A stretch of DNA of 40,386 bases from JBKDZR01 sp047971485. GTDB lineage: Bacteria > Pseudomonadota > Alphaproteobacteria > Rhodobacterales > Rhodobacteraceae. Under the pieces are notes generated by a model. That model did not search any database. It was not told the origin of the DNA and worked only from the letters and a program-made list of their open reading frames with translations. Below, piece after piece: positions 23,129 through 31,456 of the stretch. The position numbers and the translations under genes were made by a program. Within the stretch, counting starts at the first letter, position 1, and every line of letters starts with the position of its first letter. The stretch spans positions 1 to 40,386 of the forward strand of contig JBKDZR010000066.1 of the NCBI GenBank assembly GCA_047971485.1, in the 5' to 3' direction.

Positions 23129-26100
23129 ATGACCCAGTCCCCCCGATTCATCCATCTGCGCTTGCACACCGAATACTCGCTGCTCGAAGGGGCGGTCCGG
23201 GTCAAGAAGCTGCCGGGCCAGATTGCGGCTGCGGGAATGCCGGCTGTCGCTGTGACCGATACGAACAACATGTTCGCCGCGCTGGAATTTTCCCAGACCG
23301 CCGCCAAGGCGGGGATCCAGCCGATCCATGGCTGCCAGCTGGATCTGATCTATGATGAGGTCCGCCCCGGCGAAAAACCGGTGCCGCCTGCGCCGATCGT
23401 GCTGTTGGTCCAGAATGAGGCCGGCTATTGCAACCTGCTGAAGCTGAACTCGGCGCTTTATCTGGGCCATCCCGGCGAATTGCCCCGGGTGCTGCTGGCC
23501 GATCTGGTGGCCCATGCCGAGGGGCTGATCTGCCTGTCGGGTGGGCCGGACGGGCCGGTGGGGCGGTTGCTGCGCGCTGGGCAAAGGGCCAAGGCAGAGG
23601 GGCTGATGGCCCGGCTGGCGGAGATCTACCCGAACCGCCTTTACGTCGAACTGCAGCGCCACCCGGCCGAGGGCGGCCTGCCCGAACCCGAACGGCAAAG
23701 CGAACGTGGCCATGTCGAGATGGCCTATGCCATGGATTTGCCGCTGGTTGCCACCAATGACGTCTATTTCCCAGACACCAAGATGTACGAGGCCCATGAC
23801 GCGCTGATCTGCATCGCCGAGGGGGCCTATGTCGATCAGCAGGAACCGCGCCGGCGCCTGACCGCCCAGCACTATCTCAAGACGCCCGAGGAAATGGCCA
23901 CGCTGTTTGCCGATTTGCCCGAGGCGCTGGAAAACACCGTCGAGATCGCCCAACGCTGTGCCTTTCGCGCCCATACCCTGGATCCGATCCTGCCGCGCTT
24001 TGCAGATAACGAGGTCGAGGAACTGCGCCGCCAGGCGAAAGAGGGCCTGGCCGCGCGGCTGGCGGTTATTCCCCATGCGGTTTCGGTGGAAGAGTATGAG
24101 AAACGGCTGGATTTCGAGCTGGGCATCATCGAGGGCATGGACTTCCCCGGCTACTTCCTGATCGTGGCCGACTTCATCAAATGGGCCAAGGATCACGATA
24201 TTCCGGTGGGGCCGGGGCGGGGCTCGGGGGCGGGCAGCCTGGTGGCCTATGCGCTGACCATCACCGATCTGGATCCGCTGCGCTACAGCCTGCTGTTCGA
24301 GCGGTTTCTCAACCCCGAGCGGGTCTCGATGCCGGATTTCGACATCGACTTCTGCATGGATCGCCGCGAAGAGGTGATCCAGTACGTGCAGCAGAAATAC
24401 GGCCGTGACCGCGTGGGACAGATCATCACTTTCGGTGCGCTGCTGTCCAAGGCGGCGGTGCGCGATGTGGGCCGGGTTCTGCAGATGCCCTATGGCCAGG
24501 TAGATCGCCTGTCCAAGATGATCCCGGTCGAGGGGGTCAAGCCGGTCTCCATCGTCAAGGCGCTGGCCGATGAACCCCGCCTGCGCGAAGAGGCCCGCCG
24601 CGAAGAGGTGGTGGAGCGGCTGCTAAACTATGGCCAGCAGGTCGAGGGGCTGTTGCGCAATGCCTCAACCCACGCGGCTGGTGTGGTGATCGGGGATCGG
24701 CCGCTGGATGAACTGGTGCCGCTTTATCAGGATCCGCGATCGGATATGCCGGCCACCCAGTTCAACATGAAATGGGTGGAACAGGCCGGTCTGGTCAAGT
24801 TCGACTTCCTTGGCCTGAAAACCCTGACGGTGATCCAGAACGCGCTGGATCTGATCCGGGCAGGCGGGCGCGATCTGCACACGGCCGCCGATGGCACCCG
24901 GATCTATGAACCGCCCGAAGGGGCCGAGAATGATATCGGCCAGATCCCGCTGGATGATGAAAAGACCTATGTGCTTTATGCCGAGGCGCGTACCGTCGCC
25001 GTGTTCCAGGTGGAAAGTTCCGGCATGATGGATGCGCTGCGGCGCATGCGGCCCACCTGTATCGAGGACATCGTCGCGCTGGTGGCCCTCTATCGTCCCG
25101 GCCCGATGGAAAACATTCCCACCTATTGCGAGGTCAAGAACGGTCAGCGCGAACGGGAATCGGTTCATCCGTTGATTGACCACATCCTTGAGGAAACCCA
25201 GGGCATCATCGTCTATCAGGAGCAGGTGATGCAGATTGCCCAGGAAATGGCCGGCTATACGCTGGGCGGTGCCGATCTGCTGCGCCGGGCCATGGGCAAG
25301 AAAATCGCCGAGGAGATGGCCAAGGAACGCCCTAAATTCGAAGAGGGGGCGATGGCGAACGGGGTCGACAAGAAAAAGGCCTCGGAGGTGTTCGACCTTC
25401 TCGAAAAGTTTGCCAATTACGGCTTCAACAAGTCCCACGCCGCCGCCTATGCCGTGGTCAGCTATCAGACTGGCTGGCTGAAGGCGAACCACCCGGTGGA
25501 ATTCATGGCCGGGGCGATGAACTGCGACATCCACCTGACCGACAAGCTGGCCGTCTACGCCGAAGAGGTCCGCCGTGGTCTGAAGATCGAGATCGTGCCG
25601 CCTTGCGTGAACCGCTCATGCGCGGGGTTCACCGTCAAGGATGGCCAGTTGATCTACGCGCTGGGGGCGCTGAAGAATGTTGGCCCCGAGGCCATGCGCC
25701 TGATCGAGGCCGCCCGTGATGTGGACGGCGCCGAGAAACCCTTTGTCACCCTGTTCGATTTCGCCCGCCGGGTGGACATGAAGCGGATTGGCAAACGATC
25801 CTTGGAAATGCTGGCCCGGGCCGGGGCGTTTGATGCGCTGGATCGCAATCGCCGCCGGGTGCTGAACGCGCTGGATGCGTTGGTGGGCTATTCGGCGGCG
25901 ATCCATGAACAGCGCGGCTCGGCGCAGGTGTCGTTGTTTGGCGATGCCGGCGATGATCTGCCCGAGCCGCGTCTGCATCCGGTGGAAGATTGGCTGCCCA
26001 CGGAACGGCTGGCCGAGGAACATGTGGCCATCGGTTTCTACCTGTCGGGGCATCCGTTGGACGACTATATGGCACCCCTGAAGCGCGATGGTGTGCTGAC

Positions 26101-26653
26101 CCTGGCCGAGGTTGAGGCCAAGGCCCGGATCAGCCCGCTGATCGCCAAGCTGGCCGGGGCCGTGTCGGGGCGGCAGGAACGCAAATCGGCACGCGGCAAC
26201 CGTTTTGCCTTCGTGCAACTGTCCGATCCCACCGGGCTGTATGAGGTGACGGTCTTCTCCGAGGCGCTGGAGGCCAGCCGCGAGATGCTGGAACCCGGCA
26301 CCAATGTGGTGATGACGGTCGAGGCGACGGCCGAGGCGGAACAACTGAAACTGCTGTGCCGGTCGGTGCAGCCGGTGGATGTGGCGGCGGCCTCGGCTGG
26401 GCCGTCGGGGCTGCGGATCTTTCTGGAAGATCCGGGGGCGGTGGTGCCCGTGGCGCAGCTGTTGGACCGGATCACCGCCGAGGCCAAGACACGGGCGCGC
26501 GCACCCGTAGCCCTGCATCTGATTGCGCCGGACCTGCCCGGGGAAACCGAGATGACCCTGCCGCAGGAATTTGCCATCACGCCCCAGGTCGCGGGGGCGG
26601 TGAAATCCCTGCCGGGGGTGGTGATGGTCAAGGATTGGGCTGACCACGTTTGA
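23129..26653 (+). CDS. dnaE: DNA polymerase III alpha subunit
   Basis: The replicative polymerase core. The protein has 1174 residues, as expected for DnaE1. The N-terminal PHP domain begins FIHLRLHTEYSLLEGAVRV. The palm carries PVGPGRGSGAGSLVAYAL and the catalytic aspartates in SMPDFDIDFCMDRR. The finger region includes VQQKYGRDRVGQIITFGAL and YGFNKSHAAAYAVVSYQTGW-type sequence, and an OB-fold domain near the C-terminus reads RGNRFAFVQLSDPTGLYEV. The ATG at 23129 is the first in frame and matches the family. The gene is complete and alone, ending at a GC hairpin. Confidence 0.98.
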   Translation: MTQSPRFIHLRLHTEYSLLEGAVRVKKLPGQIAAAGMPAVAVTDTNNMFAALEFSQTAAKAGIQPIHGCQLDLIYDEVRPGEKPVPPAPIVLLVQNEAGYCNLLKLNSALYLGHPGELPRVLLADLVAHAEGLICLSGGPDGPVGRLLRAGQRAKAEGLMARLAEIYPNRLYVELQRHPAEGGLPEPERQSERGHVEMAYAMDLPLVATNDVYFPDTKMYEAHDALICIAEGAYVDQQEPRRRLTAQHYLKTPEEMATLFADLPEALENTVEIAQRCAFRAHTLDPILPRFADNEVEELRRQAKEGLAARLAVIPHAVSVEEYEKRLDFELGIIEGMDFPGYFLIVADFIKWAKDHDIPVGPGRGSGAGSLVAYALTITDLDPLRYSLLFERFLNPERVSMPDFDIDFCMDRREEVIQYVQQKYGRDRVGQIITFGALLSKAAVRDVGRVLQMPYGQVDRLSKMIPVEGVKPVSIVKALADEPRLREEARREEVVERLLNYGQQVEGLLRNASTHAAGVVIGDRPLDELVPLYQDPRSDMPATQFNMKWVEQAGLVKFDFLGLKTLTVIQNALDLIRAGGRDLHTAADGTRIYEPPEGAENDIGQIPLDDEKTYVLYAEARTVAVFQVESSGMMDALRRMRPTCIEDIVALVALYRPGPMENIPTYCEVKNGQRERESVHPLIDHILEETQGIIVYQEQVMQIAQEMAGYTLGGADLLRRAMGKKIAEEMAKERPKFEEGAMANGVDKKKASEVFDLLEKFANYGFNKSHAAAYAVVSYQTGWLKANHPVEFMAGAMNCDIHLTDKLAVYAEEVRRGLKIEIVPPCVNRSCAGFTVKDGQLIYALGALKNVGPEAMRLIEAARDVDGAEKPFVTLFDFARRVDMKRIGKRSLEMLARAGAFDALDRNRRRVLNALDALVGYSAAIHEQRGSAQVSLFGDAGDDLPEPRLHPVEDWLPTERLAEEHVAIGFYLSGHPLDDYMAPLKRDGVLTLAEVEAKARISPLIAKLAGAVSGRQERKSARGNRFAFVQLSDPTGLYEVTVFSEALEASREMLEPGTNVVMTVEATAEAEQLKLLCRSVQPVDVAAASAGPSGLRIFLEDPGAVVPVAQLLDRITAEAKTRARAPVALHLIAPDLPGETEMTLPQEFAITPQVAGAVKSLPGVVMVKDWADHV

Positions 26654-26654
26654 A

Positions 26655-26675
26655 GAGGGGGCAGGTGGCCCCCTC
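26655..26675 (+). terminator. Hairpin directly after dnaE
   Basis: GAGGGGGC (26655-26662), loop AGGTG, GCCCCCTC (26668-26675), beginning immediately after the dnaE stop codon. The stem is perfect and eight base pairs long, but no T-tract follows. A transcript-end function is plausible. Confidence 0.55.
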
Positions 26676-26710
26676 AGAACAGAACGCTGCACAAGCGGGG
26701 ATTGGGGACG

Positions 26711-26840
26711 AAGTAGCCGTTGCCATCAGCAGACCAAGCCGCGCCAGCGCCGGACCGGTGGGCCGCCCCAGTGATGGTGCGGCGCCCTTCGGGCTTGTCC
26801 CGCGCCGGGGTTGATCGGGTCAACATGGCCTCAGAGTGGC
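26711..26840 (+). repeat. Dispersed intergenic repeat, copy B (internally deleted)
   Basis: Shares both ends with copies A and C: the left flank plus arm 1 (arm 1 at 26738-26758, identical to arm 1 of copy A), and the right flank with GGTGCGGCGCCC, CGGGCTTGTCC and the final GGCCTCA block. The roughly 100-base middle of the element is missing. The sequence after arm 1 (TGGGCCG) is what follows arm 2 in the full copies, so the deletion runs from arm 1 to arm 2. Arm 3 has diverged. The copy sits between the convergent genes dnaE and cbiM. Confidence 0.8.
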
Positions 26841-26901
26841 CAATGGTCTGGGGAAGATGCCTCCTCCCCAGGACCGTTGGGTTCTGAAAGCCGGCTGTGG
26901 T

Positions 26902-27585
26902 TCAGGCGATCGGATGATACAGCCGGGGTTGGGCAATCGGGTTGCCGGGCCGGCCACGCAGGGACTTGGCGGCCGCCAACACGGCCAGATCGGCCAGGGG
27001 TTCGATCACCACCACCAGCATATAGGCCGCGCCAAAGCTGGTGATGGCGCCCAGGTTCTCGGCGCCGAAGCCCTGCCCGTAGAGGGCCCAGAAGGCAACC
27101 CAGGCGACAATCCCGCCCTGATAGCTGGCCGACAGGGCCAGGGCCTGACGATAGGTCACATCCACATAGGCCGTCTCGCGCGGAATGATCCGTTTTGCCA
27201 GCGCCGAGATACCCCAGAGCGGTACGATCAGCGTGGTGACATTGACCATATACATCGGCAGATCCGTGGGCGCGAAGGCCAGCCCCTGGATCAGCAGGCC
27301 CAGGGCCAGCCCGATCGCCGCCGGCCCCGCGCCCAGCAGTAGATAGAGCGTGGTCCCGAGGATGAGATGCACCTCGGAGATGCCAACCGGATAATGGGGC
27401 AGCACCTGAAAGAAACAGAAGGTCAGCGCGGTGGCCAACGCGCTGCGCAGGATCAGGGCCCCCGGCCCCCCCTGGTTGCGGATCGTATCGCGCGCCATTT
27501 TCAGGATCAGACCAGCCGATCCGGTGGCGGTGACGACGGCCAGCGCCATCTTGGCACCGTGGACGATGCCCGGTTCAATATGCAT
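26902..27585 (-). CDS. cbiM: CbiM-like energy-coupling-factor transporter permease
   Basis: Likely the substrate-binding membrane component for Co(II) uptake. The 227-residue protein starts MHIEPGIVHGAKM; in CbiM/NikM proteins the N-terminal Met-His are metal ligands. It also has the conserved EVHLILGTTLYLLLG segment that carries a further metal-binding His. About six or seven hydrophobic helices are visible. The partners cbiN, cbiQ and cbiO are not adjacent, which is unusual. The ATG at 27585 has AAAGGGAA upstream, and similarity requires Met at position 1. A cobalamin riboswitch precedes the gene and supports a cobalt/cobalamin role over nickel. Confidence 0.88.
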   Translation of the reverse strand: MHIEPGIVHGAKMALAVVTATGSAGLILKMARDTIRNQGGPGALILRSALATALTFCFFQVLPHYPVGISEVHLILGTTLYLLLGAGPAAIGLALGLLIQGLAFAPTDLPMYMVNVTTLIVPLWGISALAKRIIPRETAYVDVTYRQALALSASYQGGIVAWVAFWALYGQGFGAENLGAITSFGAAYMLVVVIEPLADLAVLAAAKSLRGRPGNPIAQPRLYHPIA

Positions 27586-27647
27586 GTGGTTCCCTTTCTG
27601 CACCCATCGTGCATGGCGCCAACGGACGCCGGGTTGAGGTGTGGATG

Positions 27648-27848
27648 GGCAGGTCTCCTGACTCACGCTTCGATGCCGCTGTCCGCCTTCCCGGGGGACC
27701 CCCAGTGGCTGATGGACAGGGCTCAGCGCTCACAGTTGCGAGGGCAGTCGCGGATCAGGCCCCGTCAGGGTCGTCCCTACCGCAGTTCCCGTTTTAATCC
27801 CGGCGGCTTTGCCCCCATGGAACCCGCTGAAAGCCTAGCGCAGGCCGG
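27648..27848 (-). promoter_or_regulatory. Cobalamin (B12) riboswitch upstream of cbiM
   Basis: On the minus strand the leader contains the conserved cobalamin aptamer blocks in order: GGTTCC, TTAAAACGGGAA, CGACTGCCCTCGCAACTGTGA, the B12 box CAGCCACTGG followed by CCGGGAAGGCGG, and the 3' GTGAGTCAGGAGACCTGCC. This layout is diagnostic. The aptamer ends 62 bases upstream of the cbiM ATG. Binding of adenosylcobalamin would be expected to switch the permease off. The 5' boundary is approximate. Confidence 0.97.
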
Positions 27849-28145
27849 TATGTGCCGCAATCGTCATGTCGTGGGGCGGGCGTTCGATCGCGCCATTGCA
27901 TGCGGGCCCCGGCCGGTGCAGGCATCCGGCAATGGCCCCGGGGTCAGATGCTGCCTGTGTCAGTGATCTGGTCGGGATCTGTTCCCTGTTCGGGCGCAAA
28001 AGCGCGGGCGGGGCCGGAGAATGATCTGTCCGTGCAGCCAGGCCGGATGATCCTTATATCGCCGCAGCATCGGGACCGATCGGGTGGCAGGCGGCGGCCC
28101 GGGCCCCGTGGGGCCATTGGCGAAATCCGCCCGGGCAGGGCCGGC
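27849..28145. other. Gene-free stretch between the B12 riboswitch and rimO
   Basis: About 300 bases with no supported gene. They should contain the promoter of the riboswitch-cbiM transcript near the left end and the 3' end of rimO at the right. I see no repeat, RNA gene or clear terminator. Confidence 0.5.
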
Positions 28146-29534
28146 TTACCGGTCCATGCGCGCGCCCCACAGATCGTAGTCGCTGGCCTCGTCGACCCGG
28201 ACGGTCAGGATGTCGCCCGGGCTCAGATCGGCGAAGTCCTCGTCGATGAACAGGTTGCCGTCGATCTCTGGCGCGTCGGCCCAGGTCCGGCAGGTTGCCC
28301 CCTGATCATCGACCTCATCGACGATCACCTCCAGCTGGTGGCCGACCTTGGCCGCCAGCCGAGCTGCGGAAATCGCCTGGGCCTTGGCCATGAAACGGTT
28401 CCAGCGATCGTCCTTGATATCCTCTGGTACATGATCGGGCAGGGCATTGGCCCGGGCGCCGGCGACGTTTTCATAACGAAAACACCCCACCCGGTCCAAC
28501 TGCGCCTCATCCAGCCAGTCTAGAAGGGTCTGGAATTCGGCTTCCGTTTCACCGGGGTAGCCGACGATGAAGGTGGACCGGATGGTCAGGTCGGGCCGGG
28601 TTGCGCGCCAGGCAGCGATCTCATCCAGGGTTTTCGCCGCTGCCGCAGGCCGGGCCATGCGCTTCAGCGTGTCGGGATGGGCATGCTGGAAGGGCACATC
28701 AAGATAGGGCAACAGCCCGCCCTTGCCCGGTGTGGCATTCATCAGCGGGATCAGATCGCGCACGAACGGGTAGGGATAGACATAGTGCAGCCGGACCCAC
28801 AGGCCCAGATCGCCCAGATCCCGGGCCAGATCGGTGATATGGGCACGGTGGCCGCGTTCGCTGGCATGACGCAGATCCAGCCCATAGGCCGAGGTATCCT
28901 GGCTGATCACCAGCAGTTCCTTCACCCCGGCATCGCGCAGGCGCTGCCCTTCACGCACGACGGCATGGGCGGGGCGGGACACCAGCCGGCCGCGCATGTC
29001 GGGGATGATGCAGAACTTGCACTTGTGGTTACAGCCCTCGGATATCTTCAGATAGCTGTAATGGCGCGGCGTCAGCGAGACACCGGAGGCCGGCAACAGA
29101 TCAATGAACGGATCGGGGCTGGGGGGCACGGCCTTGTGCACCGCATCCAGAACCTGTTCGTATTGATGGGGGCCGGTGATGGCCAGCACCTGGGGATGGG
29201 CGCCGCTGATGTAATCGGGCTCAGCCCCCAGACAGCCGGTGACGATGACCCGGCCGTTCTCGGACAGGGCCTCGCCGATGGCCTCAAGGCTTTCGGCCTT
29301 GGCGCTGTCGAGAAAACCGCAGGTGTTGACGATCACCGCCTCGGCCTGCTGATAGTCGGGCGAGATGGCGTAGCCCTCGGCGCGCAGGCGGGTGAGGATG
29401 CGTTCGCTGTCGACCAGCGCCTTTGGACAGCCCAAGGAAACCATGCCGATGGTTGGCTGGCCGGGCCGGGGCGTGTCGGTCAGCCGGGCTTTGGGGGCGA
29501 TATCGGGGCGCAGGTCAGGCGGGTTCGTCGTCAT
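28146..29534 (-). CDS. rimO: Ribosomal protein S12 methylthiotransferase RimO
   Basis: Radical-SAM enzyme that adds a methylthio group to the conserved aspartate of ribosomal protein S12. The 462-residue protein has the N-terminal UPF0004 domain (IGMVSLGCPKALVDSERIL with a cluster-binding Cys, VNTCGFLDSAKAES, VTGCLGAEPD). The radical-SAM CxxxCxxC follows in EGCNHKCKFCIIPDMRG, and the C-terminal TRAM domain includes LEVIVDEVDDQGATCRTWADAPEIDG. GCPKALVDSE and the ending distinguish RimO from MiaB. The ATG at 29534 is the family start after a short unconserved extension. It is monocistronic as far as can be seen. Confidence 0.97.
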   Translation of the reverse strand: MTTNPPDLRPDIAPKARLTDTPRPGQPTIGMVSLGCPKALVDSERILTRLRAEGYAISPDYQQAEAVIVNTCGFLDSAKAESLEAIGEALSENGRVIVTGCLGAEPDYISGAHPQVLAITGPHQYEQVLDAVHKAVPPSPDPFIDLLPASGVSLTPRHYSYLKISEGCNHKCKFCIIPDMRGRLVSRPAHAVVREGQRLRDAGVKELLVISQDTSAYGLDLRHASERGHRAHITDLARDLGDLGLWVRLHYVYPYPFVRDLIPLMNATPGKGGLLPYLDVPFQHAHPDTLKRMARPAAAAKTLDEIAAWRATRPDLTIRSTFIVGYPGETEAEFQTLLDWLDEAQLDRVGCFRYENVAGARANALPDHVPEDIKDDRWNRFMAKAQAISAARLAAKVGHQLEVIVDEVDDQGATCRTWADAPEIDGNLFIDEDFADLSPGDILTVRVDEASDYDLWGARMDR

Positions 29535-29664
29535 GCCTGATCAGATAGGTGAGGTGGGGCGACGAATAAAGCGCCATTTCACGACAGGCCCCGGAACAGG
29601 CCCTGCCGTGGGGCGCCCGGTTCCGGGGATCCGGTCTGATCGGTCCCGCCCCGGTACAAATTGC

Positions 29665-30249
29665 TCAGCGGCGGCGGTCGCGCCGGGAACTCATTGGTTG
29701 AAAGGCAACGCCGACATGGGCCTCGCAATAGGGTTTACCCTGTTCCACAGGCAGACCGCAGAACCAGAAATCCTGGGTCGCGGGATCGCCGATCGGCCAT
29801 TTGCAGGTGCGTTCGGTCAATTCCATCAGGGTCAGGCGGCGGGCGCGTTTTTCGACCTCGCGCTGGCTGGCCAGGGCCTCGGGGCTGATTTCATTGGCCG
29901 AGGGCTGCGGCGGCAGGGGCTGACCGGCGGGCACCACGGGCTTGCGCAGGGGGGTGACGGCACGGCTGGGCTGTGGCGCGGCAGCGGGTTGTTCGCGGCG
30001 TTCGGCCGGCTTGGCGGGTTGGGCAGGGGCCGCGGGACGGGGGGCGCGGGTCTCGGCTGCGGGGGGGGGCTCGGCCGGTGTTTCGGTCTTGCCAGCGGGC
30101 GCGGCTCGGTTCGACAGGCCCAGCCGGTGGACCTTGCCAATCACGGCATTGCGGGTGACGCCGCCCAGTTCCTTGGCAATCTGGCTGGCGCTTTGGCCAT
30201 CGCTCCACATGCGCTTGAGAATCTCGACGCGTTCTTCGGTCCAGGACAT
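29665..30249 (-). CDS. gcrA: GcrA cell-cycle regulator
   Basis: Transcription factor that in Caulobacter associates with sigma70 RNA polymerase and activates promoters carrying methylated GANTC sites. The 194-residue protein begins MSWTEERVEILKRMWSDGQSASQIAKELGGVTRNAVIGKVHRLGLSNRA, the highly conserved DNA-binding N-terminus (residues 1-49). A Pro/Ala-rich linker (about 50-130) follows, and then the conserved C-terminal sigma-binding module with CKWPIGDPATQDFWFCGLPVEQGKPYCEAHVGVAF. The ATG at 30249 is unambiguous. It is divergent from an ABC-2 permease gene. It is functionally tied to ccrM at 2066-3160. Confidence 0.97.
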   Translation of the reverse strand: MSWTEERVEILKRMWSDGQSASQIAKELGGVTRNAVIGKVHRLGLSNRAAPAGKTETPAEPPPAAETRAPRPAAPAQPAKPAERREQPAAAPQPSRAVTPLRKPVVPAGQPLPPQPSANEISPEALASQREVEKRARRLTLMELTERTCKWPIGDPATQDFWFCGLPVEQGKPYCEAHVGVAFQPMSSRRDRRR

Positions 30250-30406
30250 GGTTCACCTTCGGTATACAGGCGGTCTATTCAGGGGGTGCGCGGTGGGCTG
30301 GTGCCCGCCTTGCGTTTTCGGCCAAGACCCTATTTTAGTCACCGCGCGCCGGGATACAAGGCGGACCGGTGTTTTGACCCGGCGATTCGATCAGGAAAGG
30401 GGTGCA

Positions 30407-31210
30407 ATGAGCAAGGCAACCGAGATGGGCGTGCGCCGCTTTGGGCGGGTCAACTGGCTTGGCCTGGTGACCCTGGCCAGCCGTGAGATCCGGCGCTTCC
30501 TGCGGGTCTGGACCCAGACCATCGCCGCGCCACTGGTTACGGCGGCCCTGTTCCTGGCCATTTTCAGCCTGGCCATCGGCCCCAGCCGGGGTGCGGTGAT
30601 GGGCGTGCCCTTTATCCAGTTCCTCGCCCCCGGCATCCTGATGATGACCGTTGTGCAAAGCGCCTTTGCCAATACCTCATCGGCGATCCTGATCGCCAAG
30701 ATCCAGGGGAATATCGTCGACACGCTGATGCCCCCCCTGAACGCGGGCGAGTTGCTGGCCGGCTATCTTGTCGGTTCCGTCGGGCGCGGGTTGCTGGTCG
30801 GCGTGGCGGTGCTGGCGATGATGGCGCTGGTGCTGGGGCAGGTGCCGGCCCATCCGCTCTGGGTGCTGGTCTTTTTGCTGCTGGGCTGTCTGTTCCTGGG
30901 CGGATTGGGGATCTTTGCCGGCATCCTGGCCAACAAGTTCGAGCAGATGGCCATGATCACCAATTTCGTGGTCACGCCGCTCAGTTTTCTGTCGGGAACG
31001 TTCTATTCGGTCGAACATCTGCCCCCCGTGATGCGGATGATCACCCATTTCAACCCGGTCTTCTATCTGATCGACGGGGTGCGCTATGGGGTGGTCGGGC
31101 AATCTGACAGCACGCCCTGGCTGGGGCTGCTGGTCTGTGGCCTGTTCACGGCGGCGGTGTTGCTGGTCTGCTGGGGCATGCTCCGCCGGGGGTACCGGCT
31201 GAAGGCCTGA
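30407..31210 (+). CDS. ABC-2 type transporter permease
   Basis: A 267-residue membrane protein with six hydrophobic segments. It contains the ABC-2 signature block (VTPLSFLSGTFYSVEHLPPVMRMITHFNPVFYLIDGVRYGVVG) near the C-terminus and FIQFLAPGILMMTVVQSAFANTSSAI in the middle, as in YadH/NodJ-type exporters. The substrate is unknown. No ATP-binding partner is adjacent: gcrA lies upstream on the other strand and argD downstream. The ATG at 30407 has an AGGAAAGGGG ribosome-binding site; the open frame continues far upstream through gcrA on the opposite strand, but that part is not coding. Confidence 0.92.
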   Translation: MSKATEMGVRRFGRVNWLGLVTLASREIRRFLRVWTQTIAAPLVTAALFLAIFSLAIGPSRGAVMGVPFIQFLAPGILMMTVVQSAFANTSSAILIAKIQGNIVDTLMPPLNAGELLAGYLVGSVGRGLLVGVAVLAMMALVLGQVPAHPLWVLVFLLLGCLFLGGLGIFAGILANKFEQMAMITNFVVTPLSFLSGTFYSVEHLPPVMRMITHFNPVFYLIDGVRYGVVGQSDSTPWLGLLVCGLFTAAVLLVCWGMLRRGYRLKA

Positions 31211-31456
31211 TCGGGCCAGGCGCGGGCCGGTCTGCGGGAAGCAAGCGCCCCTGGTGCCAGCGGTTTGCGTCACCGGCTTGCATCACGGGGCCCTGATGGC
31301 TATGCGGGGGGCATGACAGCGGATCCTCATCTCCGACGATTCTGAGCATCGCCAGGCCCTTTTGACGCCGGCCCTGTCTGCTTGCCCTCCGTAACCGACA
31401 TTGACAGCCTGTTGCCCTTGCGGCACCAACAGGTTTCTTTTCAGGGAATGACTGCC

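Noticed and set aside
29942..30406. N-terminal extension of the ABC-2 permease through the gcrA locus
   Set aside because: The extra 155 codons are antisense to gcrA and low in complexity. A good ribosome-binding site and the family start are at 30407.
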